Shown: positions 21,121 through 33,721 of the stretch, piece by piece
How the letters are laid out: every line of letters begins with the position of its first letter
Numbering within the stretch: position 1 is the stretch's first letter
Assembly: GCA_029532415.1 (NCBI GenBank)
Contig: JAQOTA010000007.1
Span: 230,275 to 294,274, forward strand
DNA from: Marasmius tenuissimus
Taxonomy: Eukaryota > Basidiomycota > Agaricomycetes > Agaricales > Marasmiaceae
DNA length: 64,000 nucleotides
Reading direction: 5' to 3'
Notes under the pieces: generated by a model
The model's input: only the letters and a program-made list of their open reading frames with translations
Database searches by the model: none
What the model was told of the DNA's origin: nothing
Translations under genes and position numbers: made by a program

Positions 21121-24100
21121 ATGTCCTTTTCGCTTACCAACTCTCAGATAGGCGACTACACTACTATCAACAGTGTGGCGGGGAACCAAACCAATAATCA
21201 CACTCACCATCACCCACCTCCGGAAAGGGAGGATCGTGTCAAGCTGGTGCGTGGAGTGTTGTCTAGGATGATTGAGATCACGCTCTCTGAACTCGGATTG
21301 CCAGTTTGGACGAACCTTTAGACGCATCATAGAGGGTGATATTGAACTTCTACACAATATATCATCCGAAGTAATAGATGCTACTGTCGAGCCTCGCTCA
21401 TCTACGGGCATCTCGCAAGTGGTGCAGCTCCAGAGAACAGATCAGGCCGCCGAAGTTTTCGGAGCCCCGGGACGAATTTTCACTGTCACGACTTTCAAGC
21501 CAGTTAATAAAAATGATGCAAATGAGTTCGAGAGGGTGAGTGGTCTGCGCATGAATACTATGTGGCAATGACTCGCTGAGCTACAAAAGATCAAGGAACG
21601 TGTCTGCCAGATGTTATCGCTGTACCGGTAAGTTATAAACGGTCCAACGTGCCAGATTCCGGTTAAGATAGCGTTTTACAGGGGGCCATTCGTCACTCAA
21701 CTATTTGGGGTGGCCGAATCAGAGGGGCTGAGAGTGCTGATGTACAACGGTACGATTATCTGACAGTAAGTAACTTGGGTCGTCATGTGTACTGATTACG
21801 CGGGTCGTAGAACTAGCAAATGGACGTGACATACTACTCCGATACAAACGTGAAAGTTGGCTCATATGGCACTATCTCGCCCAGATAAAGGTAGGTCCAG
21901 CGTTTCAATGCCTCGTCTGAGCCTAAAATCTACTTGCTCAGGAAGCCTCATTCCACGCTTTATCCGGTGACAATAACTGCAGTCATGGCATGTCGGTGAG
22001 CTCGTTGGCCTTCGTGTAGCTTGGCTTCCGGTCAGTACTCAGCGATCGGCTCAACAGGTCGTTCGCGATCGGTACATGTGGAAGTACAACCTCAGCAGCT
22101 CCACATGGCAATATGATCCATCGTCTCTCTCCATTTCAAGCCCTAGTCCATGGTTTAGCGATGAAGAGGAACTTGACCTAACCACTGAATCTCCTCTCCC
22201 CGTACTAGAGCGACGAATACAACTTGTCGAAAGTCAGATTCTCGGCCGCTTAGAGGAGATGTTCGGGGATCTTATTTATTACATGGCGGGCTCCGAAGTG
22301 GTAGCACGGGACGACGCTCATTGGCTGTCGGGTCTTGCGCGAGACGGGTATCTGACTCTAGGGACTGTAGTTGACCTTGACAAATCAAGGATTCTTTCCC
22401 ACTTCCGCTCGATCCCGTCTCCTTCTACGAACTATAACTATGGGAGGTGCAATGGCGTCAAAATCACCCATTGGGGCTCGGGTACTGTGGACCATATCCA
22501 GTCATTGCAACCCAATACTGACAAATCTTATCAGACGGTCGATGTGATCTCTCGTTCTCGGAGCGGAGCGGAAACGTCCTTGTCGACATCGGGTTCATGC
22601 TGGGATTTCCTCACGGAAAACAACTTCGAGCCGCCTATCTCAGCCAGTGCCTAAGGCACGACAGTGATTGCGAGTCTGGTCAGCTCGGTAAGTATTCTTT
22701 GATCTTCTGGCACCCTCGATTTTGAGCCTTGATATCAATGTCCCTCCAGCTTTTATCGCAAGGCTTGGATTCCGCCTCGTCGGCGAGTTCTTCCATGACC
22801 CAGTGGCACATCCCATTTCAACATATCTATTCGTTCCGCGGCCACAAGCTGTGAAGGTTCATAATATGTATTGCGTTCCCTATCCCCGTCCCGAACCTTT
22901 GTTTTTCTGGACCGTAGACCCGGAAGGGCAGAACATAATCGAAGAGAAGGATTGGGAGGAATACAACATCCCCAAACTACGGACAGTGCCCTGCTTCGGT
23001 TCATCACACGAACTCAACGATTTAGCTCGAGATTATCTTCACTCCAAGGGTTACGAGCCTGATGGGAGACGCTACTGTCGCGATCACAATCTTCCCGAGT
23101 TGATTCCTGGTGAGTATCTCCTTCATTTGACCGTTCCCGATTACCGACTCTCCTTTTTAGGTGATCCTCGCGACATGGATCTATTTGGGAGTCAGAAGCC
23201 AGACATGAGCTTCTGGGATGCGACTGATAAGAATTGGACAGCACTCAGAGTATCCCGAGTGGGCAGCACACCGAATCAAGTTGTCGTTGTCGACTTTATG
23301 AAAGGTGAGCGGCAACTCTCGTGCGCTAACTTCCCATATGATATATTGAGCCATTTCCAGCTGGGAACGAAGCTTGGTCGGTTAATACCCGCAGGCGGGA
23401 CAAGAACTCATGGAAGCACACGGAATTCATCGACCCAGACGGCGAGAATTTCTCGATATTGAGGCTCTTCATGCTGGGGAGGGTGAAAATGATATGTAAA
23501 GCAAGAACTGTAGCAGGTGTGCAATCATTCGGTCTTCTCTACTGCTGTCTGTTTCCTAAAAATTGTCTCAGCCAATCTTCACGACAACCAGTCAGAACAA
23601 CACTGGGAGCATGACCAAGGGACTTCAGATCCCGCTAATGATCGGAGGCATTACATGACACTCACAATTTCAGAAGCGGGAAACGGCTCCAGCCAGGGGA
23701 TTCGTATCAGATTTGAACCAGGTATGATGAACTCCATACCACATTCCTACGCCCTTGGGTATAGATTACTGACAGCCTTTTTAGCCAATACTGCGGATCG
23801 TTGGTCAGTGAACATGGATTCTCGGGATGCGAGCGTGCGGTACCGCAGGCGGCATCATAAGGCAGGATTTAGAGTGTTCACGACGGAGAGCATAGCCATG
23901 CAGTTCAAATTCGGGCTTTCAGACGGTAGGTTGATGTCGGTTTCATAAGTGCTTGTCACTCAAGTTCGCCCCCCCAAACAATAGTCGATAATCACGGACT
24001 CCAATTGAATGGGGCTCGAGTGAACCTGGAGTCTCGTTTTGCGAGCGTCAATTTCGACGAGTCGGAAGATGTTTACCCTCCCGGGCACTGGATTGAAGAA

Positions 24101-24271
24101 CCGGGTGATGACACGGTCTCGAATCACCATTTTGATCCGCGTTTTCAGTTCCTGCGGTACCTGATGAAAACGAGTATCAGCCAAATCGTGAAAAACCTGG
24201 GGGGTTTGTTGACGTCGACGTACTCCACCACCGAACAGGATGGCGAAGGGCGCATGGGGAAGGAGCCCTGA
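21121..24271 (+). CDS. large agaric-type hypothetical protein, block B paralogue (803 aa)
   Basis: Fourteen exons mirror block A: 21121-21246, 21305-21535, 21590-21627, 21682-21749, 21811-21890, 21942-21995, 22058-22481, 22535-22687, 22750-23109, 23161-23304, 23361-23516, 23572-23721, 23785-23925, 23985-24271, with consistent phases and no internal stop. The N-terminus (GDYTTINSVAGNQTNNHTHH), the middle (FVTQLFGVAESEGLRVLMYN) and the WTVDPEGQNIIEEKDWEEYN region match the paralogue closely. Most divergence is in the N-terminal 150 residues and the C-terminal exon, which is shorter and not basic (RFASVNFDESEDVYPPG). Exon 3's ancestral CAG acceptor is CAA here, so splicing must use an AAAAG 3 bases on. 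Retention of both long frames argues that both genes have been under selection. Function unknown. Confidence 0.8.
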
Positions 24272-24575
24272 GACGAAGGTGGTACAAGAAGCACCATTGG
24301 CGTACAGCTCCGAACGGGAGATTATGAAACTGAATAATAATGAGCTACCTTCAAGTAACACCGTATGTGAACCTGTAGATTTATTATTGAAAGCGCCTCC
24401 TCGCTTCGAGGTAGACGGTCAATCCCAATCATTTAACTTGCTGCATGCATTTCAATGGTCATTGGCCTGCTTATGGGAAATGCGTGGTATAACCGATGTC
24501 CGAACAAAAAGTCGACTAACGAGTTTGTAGATCCCTACTACATGATATTCCCCAGTAAGTATCACAGATCAACAA

Positions 24576-25208
24576 TCATTCTGAGATTCCGTTCTTGCCG
24601 GGGTCTACCGTCCACTGACTGCATGGATCGGTAACAATTCCACCCTACACCGAGTCAGCCTCGAATTTCGTGACTTTGTTCAAGAGAGTAAATAACGCGT
24701 ACCTGCTTCCCATGCTCTCCGTCGGTGTTGCACCGATCAACAGGTTAACGGAGGAGGCGGTTGCATTCGCCGTCGATGGTGAAGGAGCAACTGGTGAGCA
24801 GACAAACAGTGATTAACTTCCGTTACTCCAGCGAAATGTAAACTTATCCGTAGATAGCTCGAACGGTGAAGAAGTAGTCTACTTCACCAAAATCGAAGGT
24901 ATTCTATCGAGATCGCGAGTGGTTTGAGTATCAACAGAGCTAAACTATCGACGACGTGACCCACCGTCCCCACTTACCTTGGACCTTTCTAAGGGAGATC
25001 GTCTATGTGCTTACCCACACTAATTTCCCCCGTTGATGCACTTGAGGCGCTTAGGTTGCACTGACCAGGACAGGGAAAGATTGAGCCGTTGGTCTCTTGG
25101 AGGAGAGGAGACATAGTAGGGACGTACATCGAGCGGAGAGAGGTCCAGCCAAAGCCTGGCACGACGAAGGTAACGGCGGCGGCAACGACTTCGGAATGAA
25201 GATTGCAT
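24576..25208 (-). pseudogene. small secreted cysteine-rich protein, broken copy 2
   Basis: Starting at ATG 25208 the signal peptide region carries a net 8-base change that shifts the frame (MQSSFRSRCRRRYLRRA instead of MQFSLVVVMTLAVTQ). Exon 2 is shortened and hits a stop (CINGGN*). Exon 4 reads FGEVDYFFTVRAIYG but its donor is AT instead of GT. Exon 5 contains TAA (NRLLR*PVDRCNT). The last exon is open (GGIVTDPCSQWTVDPGKNG). Clear pseudogene. Confidence 0.85.
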
Positions 25209-25486
25209 CATGAAAAAGAGCTTCAAGGTAATCGTAGGGATGTGAAAATAATCAGAAGCGAGAAGTCTCGCTCAGCTCAGCTAAAGGAAGTGTTGAAGTG
25301 TTTGAGAACAAGGAAACTGAAGAACGTCCCTCTTCCTGCCGCCCTTTGATACTCGAGATATGTTCGCGACCTGGAGGCCCTCCAACCGAAAAAAGCGGCC
25401 TCAAAATCTATCTCAGAGTCGGATCGCACGCTTCCAAGGCGAACCATCAACAAGATCCAGAAGTTCGACACCAGCGACGAGCTATA

Positions 25487-25635
25487 CGAAAGTGAAAATG
25501 TGAGCGAAAGCGAAAGTGAAAGTGAGAGTCCCGGCCAATAATTGAAAGTGAGCGGGAGTTTCGATCCTCATCTAACTTTCGATTGTTCCGTCACTTTCAC
25601 TTCTAATGTCGTGCTCGGGTGATTGACTTTCGTTT
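25487..25635. repeat. GAAAGT-rich imperfect inverted repeat
   Basis: A purine-rich stretch (GAAAGTGAAAATG, GCGAAAGCGAAAGTGAAAGT) is followed within 100 bp by its pyrimidine counterpart (GTCACTTTCACTTC, GACTTTCG). It could be a small foldback element or an expanded simple repeat. Confidence 0.5.
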
Positions 25636-25639
25636 GTGC

Positions 25640-27235
25640 CTGTCGTCGTATAGTAACTAAAGTATAGAACTTGAGCCATGTAAATCTGAATTAAGACTTG
25701 ACGCGTCTCCAGGACCTACAGACTACCGACTACCGAGTGACTTGCCGTGCAACACGACGCGGCTCAATAGAATCGTTCATCTCACCTACAGGCTGCTGGA
25801 ACTTATAGAAGGTAGTCGTGTTCTGCATCTAGCTACTCTGAACTTTTCCCCTCACTGCTACATGCCTTCTCATCCAAACGCATACCGATTCAAACAACAG
25901 ATTCCCCTGCTTCATAGTTCTTGTACTGCATGTGGAAGACCGATCTCCGTACGACCATGTTTTAGAAAAGTCGACTCGAGCCATCGTGGATATTACTATG
26001 AGTGACTTCTCACTATTTTTGCCCTTTGACAAGCCCCTCAGTCCCCACACTATATGATCATTGCTATCAGCGCGTGAATAGCATCAGAGAAATGTTGCCA
26101 GTTGGTTGCTGGGGACCCAAGGGTGTTTTAGACTTCAGAAAGCGCCCATAGACTAGGGGCCTAAATTGTTGAGTTCGTGTAACGAAAACGCGAGAGGAGC
26201 CACAGAGCACGAACAGCCATCGAGAGCGTAAACGCTGAGAATCGCTGTTGATTGGAGCAGAGATCTGATGAACGTCCGGTACCCGCAAGCCTCATCTCAA
26301 ATATCAATCGAGGATCATAGATTGACAACTTTATCTGGAGATTCATTGCAAGATATCTTCTGGTTAGAATTTATCTTCGAGTGATGCTCATCGCCTGTAT
26401 TTAAAGAAGTCCGAGCAAGCATTGGAGGCAGACGATTATAAGTGACATATGTCGAAGCATGCAGCTTACTAGGCTCAGGTGTACCTCGACTCTCGAGATC
26501 CCAGGTGGAGACAGAAATTAATTCAGGTTACTTGGCCCGAGAATTCGAGGTTATTATTGATCTTGACTTCTCATTTGCAGCGCCGGAACCTGGACGGTGT
26601 ACTCAGTCGCGCCGAGTGTTGGTCCCTCGAGATGACCAGCGAGAGACTGACAACGAAGGACGATTTGCGAGTTAAGCTATGCTCAAATCGCTCAATGCGG
26701 TTCTTCTATTATACTCCCGACTCCTCTGACTCTGATGTTATGAGCTCGGGATCACCGGCGTGCACCATACCCTCATGGTCTCTATTGCTTTGAGTGGTTT
26801 ATGTGCAAAGAAGTAAGCATCAGCGCGCAAAGGACTAGAGCGCGAGAAAGCCAGCGTGAAGCACCCCTAAACAGAGTCTCTTAATAGCTATTCATCAAAC
26901 AACGAAGAGATATCCCAAAACATGCTTACCCTCATATCATCTTTCACGACCTACCCTCGGAGTCCCACTCTCAACTCAATTGCCATCACCACCCAGGTAT
27001 TCTGAATCCAGACCAAGGTCTTCTTCCTAGTCCAGCTCAGAATCTATAGCACCGCCTACAACTCGTCTACCGGTGCTCTAGTCGATCGTGTACTTGCGGG
27101 TCCATATCAAACATATATGGCTTCCGTGATATCGGTTGGCAGTCGACGGCCTATGTATTCGGCTATGTTGAAGATTCTTGAAAGGTCTGAGGAGGTACAG
27201 TACTTTGATATTTCTCGAGGGCAGCGGGCAAACGA
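25640..27235. other. gap without a supported gene
   Basis: The only stretch with a coding look is 26470-26793 on the plus strand (YLDSRDPRWRQKLIQVTWPE onward, after a CTCAG acceptor-like site), but it has no start, no partner exon and no recognised family. Nothing else is visible. Confidence 0.3.
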
Positions 27236-28595
27236 AATGCGAGAGGTTCGGGTGACAGGCAGAGACGTCCAAACTCTCGCAGGTGGCTCGTGCGGACCTG
27301 CCCTTAACGTGGTCCGTGCACAGCTGAGCAATCACCAAACGTTCTCACTTGATTCTCACCCTTGTTTTTTGCCCCAAATTTCGATCCGTTCCATACAGCG
27401 ACCTGATTTCCTCTCAAAGATTCTATCCAGATTGACTATACATGGTCATCAAGGTGTGTATCTTGGTTACATCAGATGGCCCTTATGGCTAACAAGTTTG
27501 TTTGGCTCAAATCGTTTGCGGTCAAGTCCCGGACTGTCCCGGATGACAAGGGTTTCTGTGCTCGCGGATCAGAGCTTGCACGCAGGGCTCAACCACTGGC
27601 ATAGGGATGTAGGTGGGAGAATTTAATGGGACCGGACATGGGAGGTGTCGAATAAAAGAGTCGGCACTCAGGTGCGTTCTGCTCCATTCCGTTTTATCGC
27701 TTCCACTGCTCATTTTCTTTCCATTTGACGATATCGCACAATCTTCCTACGTTCAGTATCTCGGACCCAATATTGATCTCCTCCGCTTTCCGAGGCATCA
27801 GGGCACCATCAGATAACTATCTCAGAGCAGCCACCAAGACCGAATCAAGAACAGCCTACCCACATTAACCCTCGTGTATTTCATCCACGCAACGTTCACT
27901 CCGAGCCATCGGCTCAAGGCCACTCGTGTTTCTGCTCGTGGGCTCTTGAACATTCCAAGCACCTCTGAAGAGCGACCACCGTGGGTCAGCGTCGACTGTC
28001 TGCCTTTCGATTGCAGCTTCCCGTAGTCTTTTTTATCTTTCTGGTTTCGTCTCGTACACCTTACGCTCCTGTTCTAACCTGCCCCTATCTCTTTCATTTT
28101 CACGAGTACACATGAGCCTTTTCCGTGATACCCTCCCCCCTCCCAACACGCATACAGGAAGCGTCTTCGAACCTCCACGACCTTGTCGTCCCAGTGTATT
28201 TCGGTGTATGCGGGGCATCAATTATTTGCACTGGCATTGGTGGGAGTCTTGCTTGTTACACAGAGCCTCAATTCGAACTGCCGATTCGACGTTGATCCCA
28301 CACTACCCATCCGTCGTATATTACATTGACTTATGTTCATTGTCCAATGTCCTCCCTTTGGAAGGCTATGCGGATTTCCACAAACTGGGCTTGGCGTGTT
28401 CTCGTTCTCAAATACTGGAGTGACATTCCCTGACTTGTACTACCCGCGCAACACTCACGCTATGGAAAGTATCTACATATCTCTACTACACCCGAATGTA
28501 CCCCTACTGAGTATCGAGAACCTTACTCAGAACGCATTTCCGTCTTTGCCAGGGTCTGCAGTCCACTGACCACATGGGTCGGTCATTACTCCACC
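27235..28595. repeat. segmental copy C2
   Basis: Counterpart of 15160-17056, in the same orientation, leading directly into the intact secreted-protein gene whose last exon begins at 28595. Similarity is patchy, pointing to an older duplication than A/B. Confidence 0.6.
27243..27425 (+). repeat. dispersed repeat, copy 4 (SINE candidate)
   Basis: GGACCTGCCCTTAACGTGGT, then TTCTCACCCTTG; preceded by AGGTTCGGGTGACAGGC and CAAACTCTCGCAGGTGG, as in copy 2. Confidence 0.55.
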
Positions 28596-29268
28596 CTATA
28601 TAGCGATTCAAGTCAGCATCGATCTTTTTACGTTCGTTCGAGAATAAGAGAAAGCGTACCTGCTTGCCGTTCTCTCCGCCCGTGTTACACTGATCAACAG
28701 GTAGACGGAGGAGGCGATTACAGTTGCCGTCGATAGTAAAGGAGCAGCTGGTAACACAAACGGATGGTCGTCAGCCCTTGTTACTCCCAAGAGCGGTGAA
28801 AGTGAGAGGCGAGCTTACCCGTTGATCGCTTTAACGGTGAAGAAGTAGTCTACATCACCAAACTCGAATGTGTTCTGTTGGGGCAAGGGGTGATTTGAGT
28901 TACATCAAAAAGCTGAGTCGTAGAAGATGGCGAGGTACCGTGAGCGGCGCATCACCGTCCTTGAGAACTTTGCCCTGGATCTTTCTATGAAGCAGAGAAT
29001 TTGTCAACTACAAGATACCTCGTGCATGGTTTATATGTACTTACCCGCACCAGTTGTCGATGGCAGAAACGAATGGGGCACGGTCGGACTTGGTTCCTTG
29101 ATTGAAGCACTCTACGCGCTCAGGTTGCACTAATCGGGAGGAAGAAGGTTGAGTTAATGGTGGAATGGAGGGAGAGGAGCATCGGAGCGACGTACATCGA
29201 GCGGAGAGGGGTCCAGCCAAAGCCTGGGTAACGGCGAGGGTCATGACAACGACGAGTGAGAACTGCAT
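28527..29268 (-). CDS. small secreted cysteine-rich protein (138 aa), intact copy
   Basis: Six exons on the minus strand: 29196-29268, 29045-29129, 28939-28984, 28819-28874, 28660-28747, 28527-28595, all GT-AG and in phase, 139 codons with the stop. Residues 1-18 (MQFSLVVVMTLAVTQALA) form a clear signal peptide. The mature part has six cysteines, in ERVECF, DNWCG, INGCSF, DGNCNR, DQCNT and TDPCGQW, which could make three disulphides. Mature size near 120 residues and the cysteine pattern fit a secreted effector-like or cell-wall protein; no family name can be given. Two broken copies (14340-15034, 24576-25208) and an orphan exon (16988-17056) show repeated duplication and loss. A TATA box lies 138 bp upstream. 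Confidence 0.85.
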
Positions 29269-29405
29269 GGTGAGAAAGAAAGTGTCTGAGTAACCGTAGG
29301 GATATGATGGTATGTAGAAGTGAAAGGTGTTGTTCAGCCCGGCTGAATGAGTAAAGAGATAAGAAAGAACGAGGAAACTGAAGACCACCCCTCTTGCTAC
29401 CACCC

Positions 29406-29412
29406 TTTTATA
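29406..29412 (-). promoter_or_regulatory. TATA box of the secreted-protein gene
   Basis: TATAAAA on the minus strand, 138 bp before the ATG at 29268. The distance allows a 5' UTR of about 100 bases. Confidence 0.5.
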
Positions 29413-31737
29413 CCTGAGCTAGGTCGAGAAGCTCTCAAGTACAAATACAAGAAAATGAAACGACTGAACTTACCGCAGCCTTGGAGCCACTAAGATAATC
29501 AGCTATGCTGCGCCACGGACGAGGTGTCAACACCCTGATGATCAGATCACAGCTTCCAAAACAAAGGTGTTGAGGCGAACTGACATTTCAAGTCCGGGAT
29601 CAATCTCCTGTTGATGTGTTCGAGTGGCAGTATTGGGGTGGTTCTGGTGTATCGGTTAGTGATACCGGTGATGTGTTATGTCAAAGATCGTATTAATCTC
29701 TGCCCTGATTCTCCTTGAAAACGAGGGTGGAAATTGTGCTACAAACTCGGGATTTAGTTACTGATAAATGGCGATCATAAGTGACCATCTCAATTTGTAC
29801 TGCTGTACAAGTGCAGTTGCCTTGCCAGATACACCTGCGAGATACGAGCAAGGTTCTGGTTGCCACACTTGTTGATTGATAAGTATTTATTTGATCGTAT
29901 CGCGTGCATGAGATGGATAGAGTAAAAATTCACCTTTGGATACTCTTCGACTTCACGCTGGGAACTTCCACTGAGACTAGAGCTGGCAAACTCGTGTATA
30001 TATATCCTGTCACTCAAAACGTAGTGGTTCAGGGGGGGATCTAATCTTGAGCGGGTTCATCGGTGTTCTGAATCCGACCCAATATATGCATACCGATGAT
30101 CCCGTCTTCGATGATGGTTGGTCCCCGTTGCCCGACCCTTGGCATATTCTCAGTCACCACTCATCACCATAAGCCTCGTCTACAATGCGACATTGGAGGG
30201 GCGTTATTTGGGACCCCAGATTTTGCTAGAGCCCCGGAAAGTACGCATGACAGAGGTTCTTGGATTCGATGATATCGCGGAACAGGTATGAAAGAACCGT
30301 ACCAGTACGATGAGGTTTGAGCAGAGACGGAAGGTGTTAGTCAGGTTGGGGTTGGGCTTGTATTCAGCACTTCGGCTGACTAAACGGACAGAGACCTGTT
30401 GAAGGGCCGGGAAGCGCGGGCCCCGTTTCAGCTTCAACTCTTTGTTGGAAATCCTGTATCAACATTGCATACGCAGAGCCATTGCAACCCGCGACTCACT
30501 ATTGCTATTGGTTGGTTCTACAACCACCCTTGATCTTTGTATACTGCGTGTCGCCTGTATTCGATCAAACCCAATCAAGCCAGAGCCATACGATGACAGT
30601 GCACAAGTCGCGTATTATACCCACCACGATGATGCTGTGGAGGCATACATGGAGAACGAAGCTGTACTCGACAAGCTGCAAAGAAGGGTACCTAGGAATA
30701 TGATGCGCATCAACCTGCCCTCAATAGGGTCCGTGCGCGAGCATCCTGAGTCTGATGTTCCCACCCTCACGCCCTCACTAGCACTCATCTTTCACACCCT
30801 GGAACCGTCCGTCCATCAAACCGCTTCCCCTTTGATCGCCCGTCACTCATTGCTCACTTTCTAGTAAACGTCTCCTCAGTCCATCAGCTCTTCAAACGTA
30901 TTGATATGGGCCATGGATATCAGACGGTTCCGTTTGTCGAGATCACTTCCATGATACGTGATCAAAAACGCCTCATCGTGAAGATAGGTGACTCACGCCT
31001 TGCAGGGAACACGCAAAAGGGAAGGAGTCACATCTAGTGTAAATAGAAATGCCATTGGTCTATCGGCACACTGTGTCCTGTTGTTCGTTGTGTGTCAATT
31101 GGGCCCGTTCAACCCTTCGCTCGGCGAGAACTTTACGCTTCGCTGTTCAGAAGCTGTGGATTTTTTGTTTCAATCAACTTATGCTTCACCGATATTGATC
31201 GATTGTGCCCTGCTTCTTCTGGGTCGAATCCCGTACGGAACCTTCGGAGATCAAGTAAATTGGAAATTTGGAATAGCACGAAAGACGAGAAAGATTTACC
31301 TCCCTGTCTTTGCACTCTGTTCACCGTACTTTCAACACTGGCTGCACACATACTCAACGTCTTACCCCTTGGTATTACTGAGGCTCCTCGTCATCAGGCA
31401 TGCTACGTTTGGATTTTATTTTCAATGAACTCTTTTGTTATATCATCACTCGCATTGAGAGGTCCAACACCTGTAAATATAGTGCTGAACTCGCTGGCTC
31501 ACCCAACAAAGTATTATCTACGATTCTTTCAAACTACAAAAGATCGGAAGTTAAATCGGAGTATGGTCGGGTGTATCGTAACCAACGGTGGAAACCAACA
31601 ATTTACCACGGTCAGTTACTCTCATCCCTTGCTACCATCAAAGACGTGGGCTAAACCACCGCTAGAAAGCCCACATCAGTTGCAGTATGTTATCCATGAG
31701 CTCCGTATGCCCGTTCTCTTACCGTTCTGGAAATAGG
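29413..31737. other. gap without a supported gene
   Basis: Contains dispersed repeat copy 5 (30709-30800). Open frames at 30442-30864 and 31092-31736 have no start context, partner exons or familiar motifs; the first runs through the repeat. Confidence 0.4.
30709..30800 (+). repeat. dispersed repeat, copy 5
   Basis: AACCTGCCCTCAATAGGGTC, then GATGTTCCCACCCT; truncated relative to the other copies. Confidence 0.5.
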
Positions 31738-33721
31738 ATGCCCTTCCATCCGGACGACGATGCTCTTGACCTGCTGTATCTCGCAACCGCCCGTAGGCGT
31801 TATACTTCTCCGATGGCCGCCTTTCATCGTCTTGAGAGACTCGGTAATCCGCCACCCTATGCGCCTGGTCGTCCTCTTTCAGAAGTCGAAATCGCAATTG
31901 AAGTTTTTGGGTACCTAGCCGCAGACCATCGTTATATCAACCATCGAAGTGACTCTGCATTCGCCTACCTCATCCTCCAGAAGAGCGGATCTCCAGTCAT
32001 CGCAAGGTGGATCACGTTCTTCTTTGAGGACATCATACTCGCCCAAGATCTCCCGTCGACGTTCGAAGGCATACAACATCGTGCACGCGTTTTTGCATAT
32101 GTTCCGTACCTTCTGGGTTCGATTCACCACATGCGACCTGTCATGACTTTGATCGACTTCTACCCTGCTCTACTCAGGCTCTTCGTCCAGGGATGGTGCA
32201 AAGCCATCGACGAGTACCACCCCTCCTGGGGGACCTGGGCGAGGTTGATAAACAATATGATGAGGTGGGCCAACGCCACTTCTCAGTCTATCTTGGCCCG
32301 GATGCAGATGCAGGGACTCACAAGTGGAGGATACACTGAAGGTCCGGCACTCGCGCGCATCCTGATTCGCCATTTGAACCACGAGACTACCCGGGTTCCC
32401 GATATGTCGACGGAGAGTTTGCTGCCCTTAAACAACTTCCTCATGAGCTTGGCAGCGGGAGGATACTTTCGATACGGTCCATTCAAGGAGATGGGAATTC
32501 GCTCAGATTCTATCCCAGCCCTCGTTTCGTTGATCTCGGCTCTCATGAAGCATGCCTTCACCCGGAATGGCCCGAAAGACGGTGTTGAATTCAAACTCGT
32601 GCACGAAATCATGTACTTCACGCTTTCAACGCTCGTGTCGGAGTTGACCGATGAACTCGCATCAGCCTTGGCGATGCTGAATGCCGGGATCGTTGTGGTG
32701 TTGATGAAATCACCCCGAGCATTCTTGGAGGGAGATAGCGTGAAAACGAATGATATCTCCTGCATCCACCGCATTGTTGAGATCTTGGAGTTCTTGTCCA
32801 AGTTCTTGATCTACCCTACCGTCCTACACGCCTTCCTCGTCTCGGTGAAGAAGATCGAGCGACGAGAGGGAGTTGAGGAAGCTTTTAGGGAGCACGCACC
32901 GAGTGTCTGGAGCCGCTGGGAGGAAGTCAGAGAGAAAGCTTTCGCTTTACGATCCTACAGACGCAAGCTCAAGAGGACCCCATCGTTTGCATGTACCTCT
33001 GCGTCGGTGAGTAATCTTTTCTCTATCACAGGCTTTGTGTGATGATGTTGTGATTGCAGTGTCGCCTCACTGAGCTCGAACCTACTCACATTCTTCGGAT
33101 ACGAAACCACTACTCAATTTGCATGTCGTGCAAGACAGCAGTGTACTGTGACGTCGAATGTCAACGAAGGGATTGGAAAGCCGGACACCGATTGGAGTGT
33201 TCGTCCTATAAACTAGCACAGCGTGGTGAGGTTTCATGCTTGACACGTTCAATCTGGTACTGATAGGTGTAACTTGATGCATACTTTTAGAACGTGTGGT
33301 GCCTATGACCCACTACGACATCGAATTTTGCGAAGGTTGGGTCAGTGAATTTGTAGGGTTGGCCCGAACCAACATTATGACCCTAATCACGACCTATCGC
33401 AATACCCTGTCGCAGAAGTGGCGCTTCACGCTTGATGGAGAGCAAACACTCATTCGTGATCGGAAGAAGAATCCAATCGTACTGGTCAACCTTACGAAGA
33501 CGCGTCTCCCAAAACCGGGGGACAATCTTTTCGTTTGTAATGTCACTGAATTTCTGCAGCTTTCGGACTCGATGAAGAGGCTGTATCCTGAGACGATGGA
33601 AGAAATAAGAGAGATGTGGAACGACGAATGTGGCAGTGAGAATATCTTAGCGGTGACATTTCTACCTCGAGATATGAATCGGCCTTGGTTCCTTCCCGTG
33701 GTTGTTGACTTTCCTTCATAA
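31738..33721 (+). CDS. MYND-type zinc finger protein, paralogue 1 (621 aa)
   Basis: Exons 31738-33006, 33060-33225 and 33291-33721. ATG 31738 (MPFHPDDDALDLLYLATA) was chosen over the in-frame ATG 31687 because it aligns with the start of the paralogue at 56032. Residues 1-420 form a helical region with no named domain. The MYND finger follows: CTSASC split by intron 1, then CMSCKTAVYCDVEC and AGHRLEC, giving the C-x2-C-x5-C-x3-C...H-x3-C zinc-binding pattern. About 145 residues follow the finger and end in a run of hydrophobic strands (NILAVTFLPRDMNRPWFLPV). MYND domains bind proline-rich partners; such genes are expanded in agaricomycetes and mostly uncharacterised. It is convergent with the gene at 33953-35695. 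Confidence 0.88.

Larger units (their letters stand above)
17745..25350. repeat. segmental duplication, block B
   Basis: Second copy of block A, starting GGCTCAGGCGACAAGC. It holds the paralogue at 21121-24271 and a broken secreted-protein gene (24576-25208). It lacks both block A MITEs and carries an extra segment at 19541-20264. About 17.75-21.0 kb otherwise contains nothing I can support as a gene. The right edge is approximate. Confidence 0.85.

Noticed and set aside
31092..31736. 214-aa plus-strand frame upstream of MYND paralogue 1
   Set aside because: No motif, no splice partners, and it overlaps the promoter area of the MYND gene.
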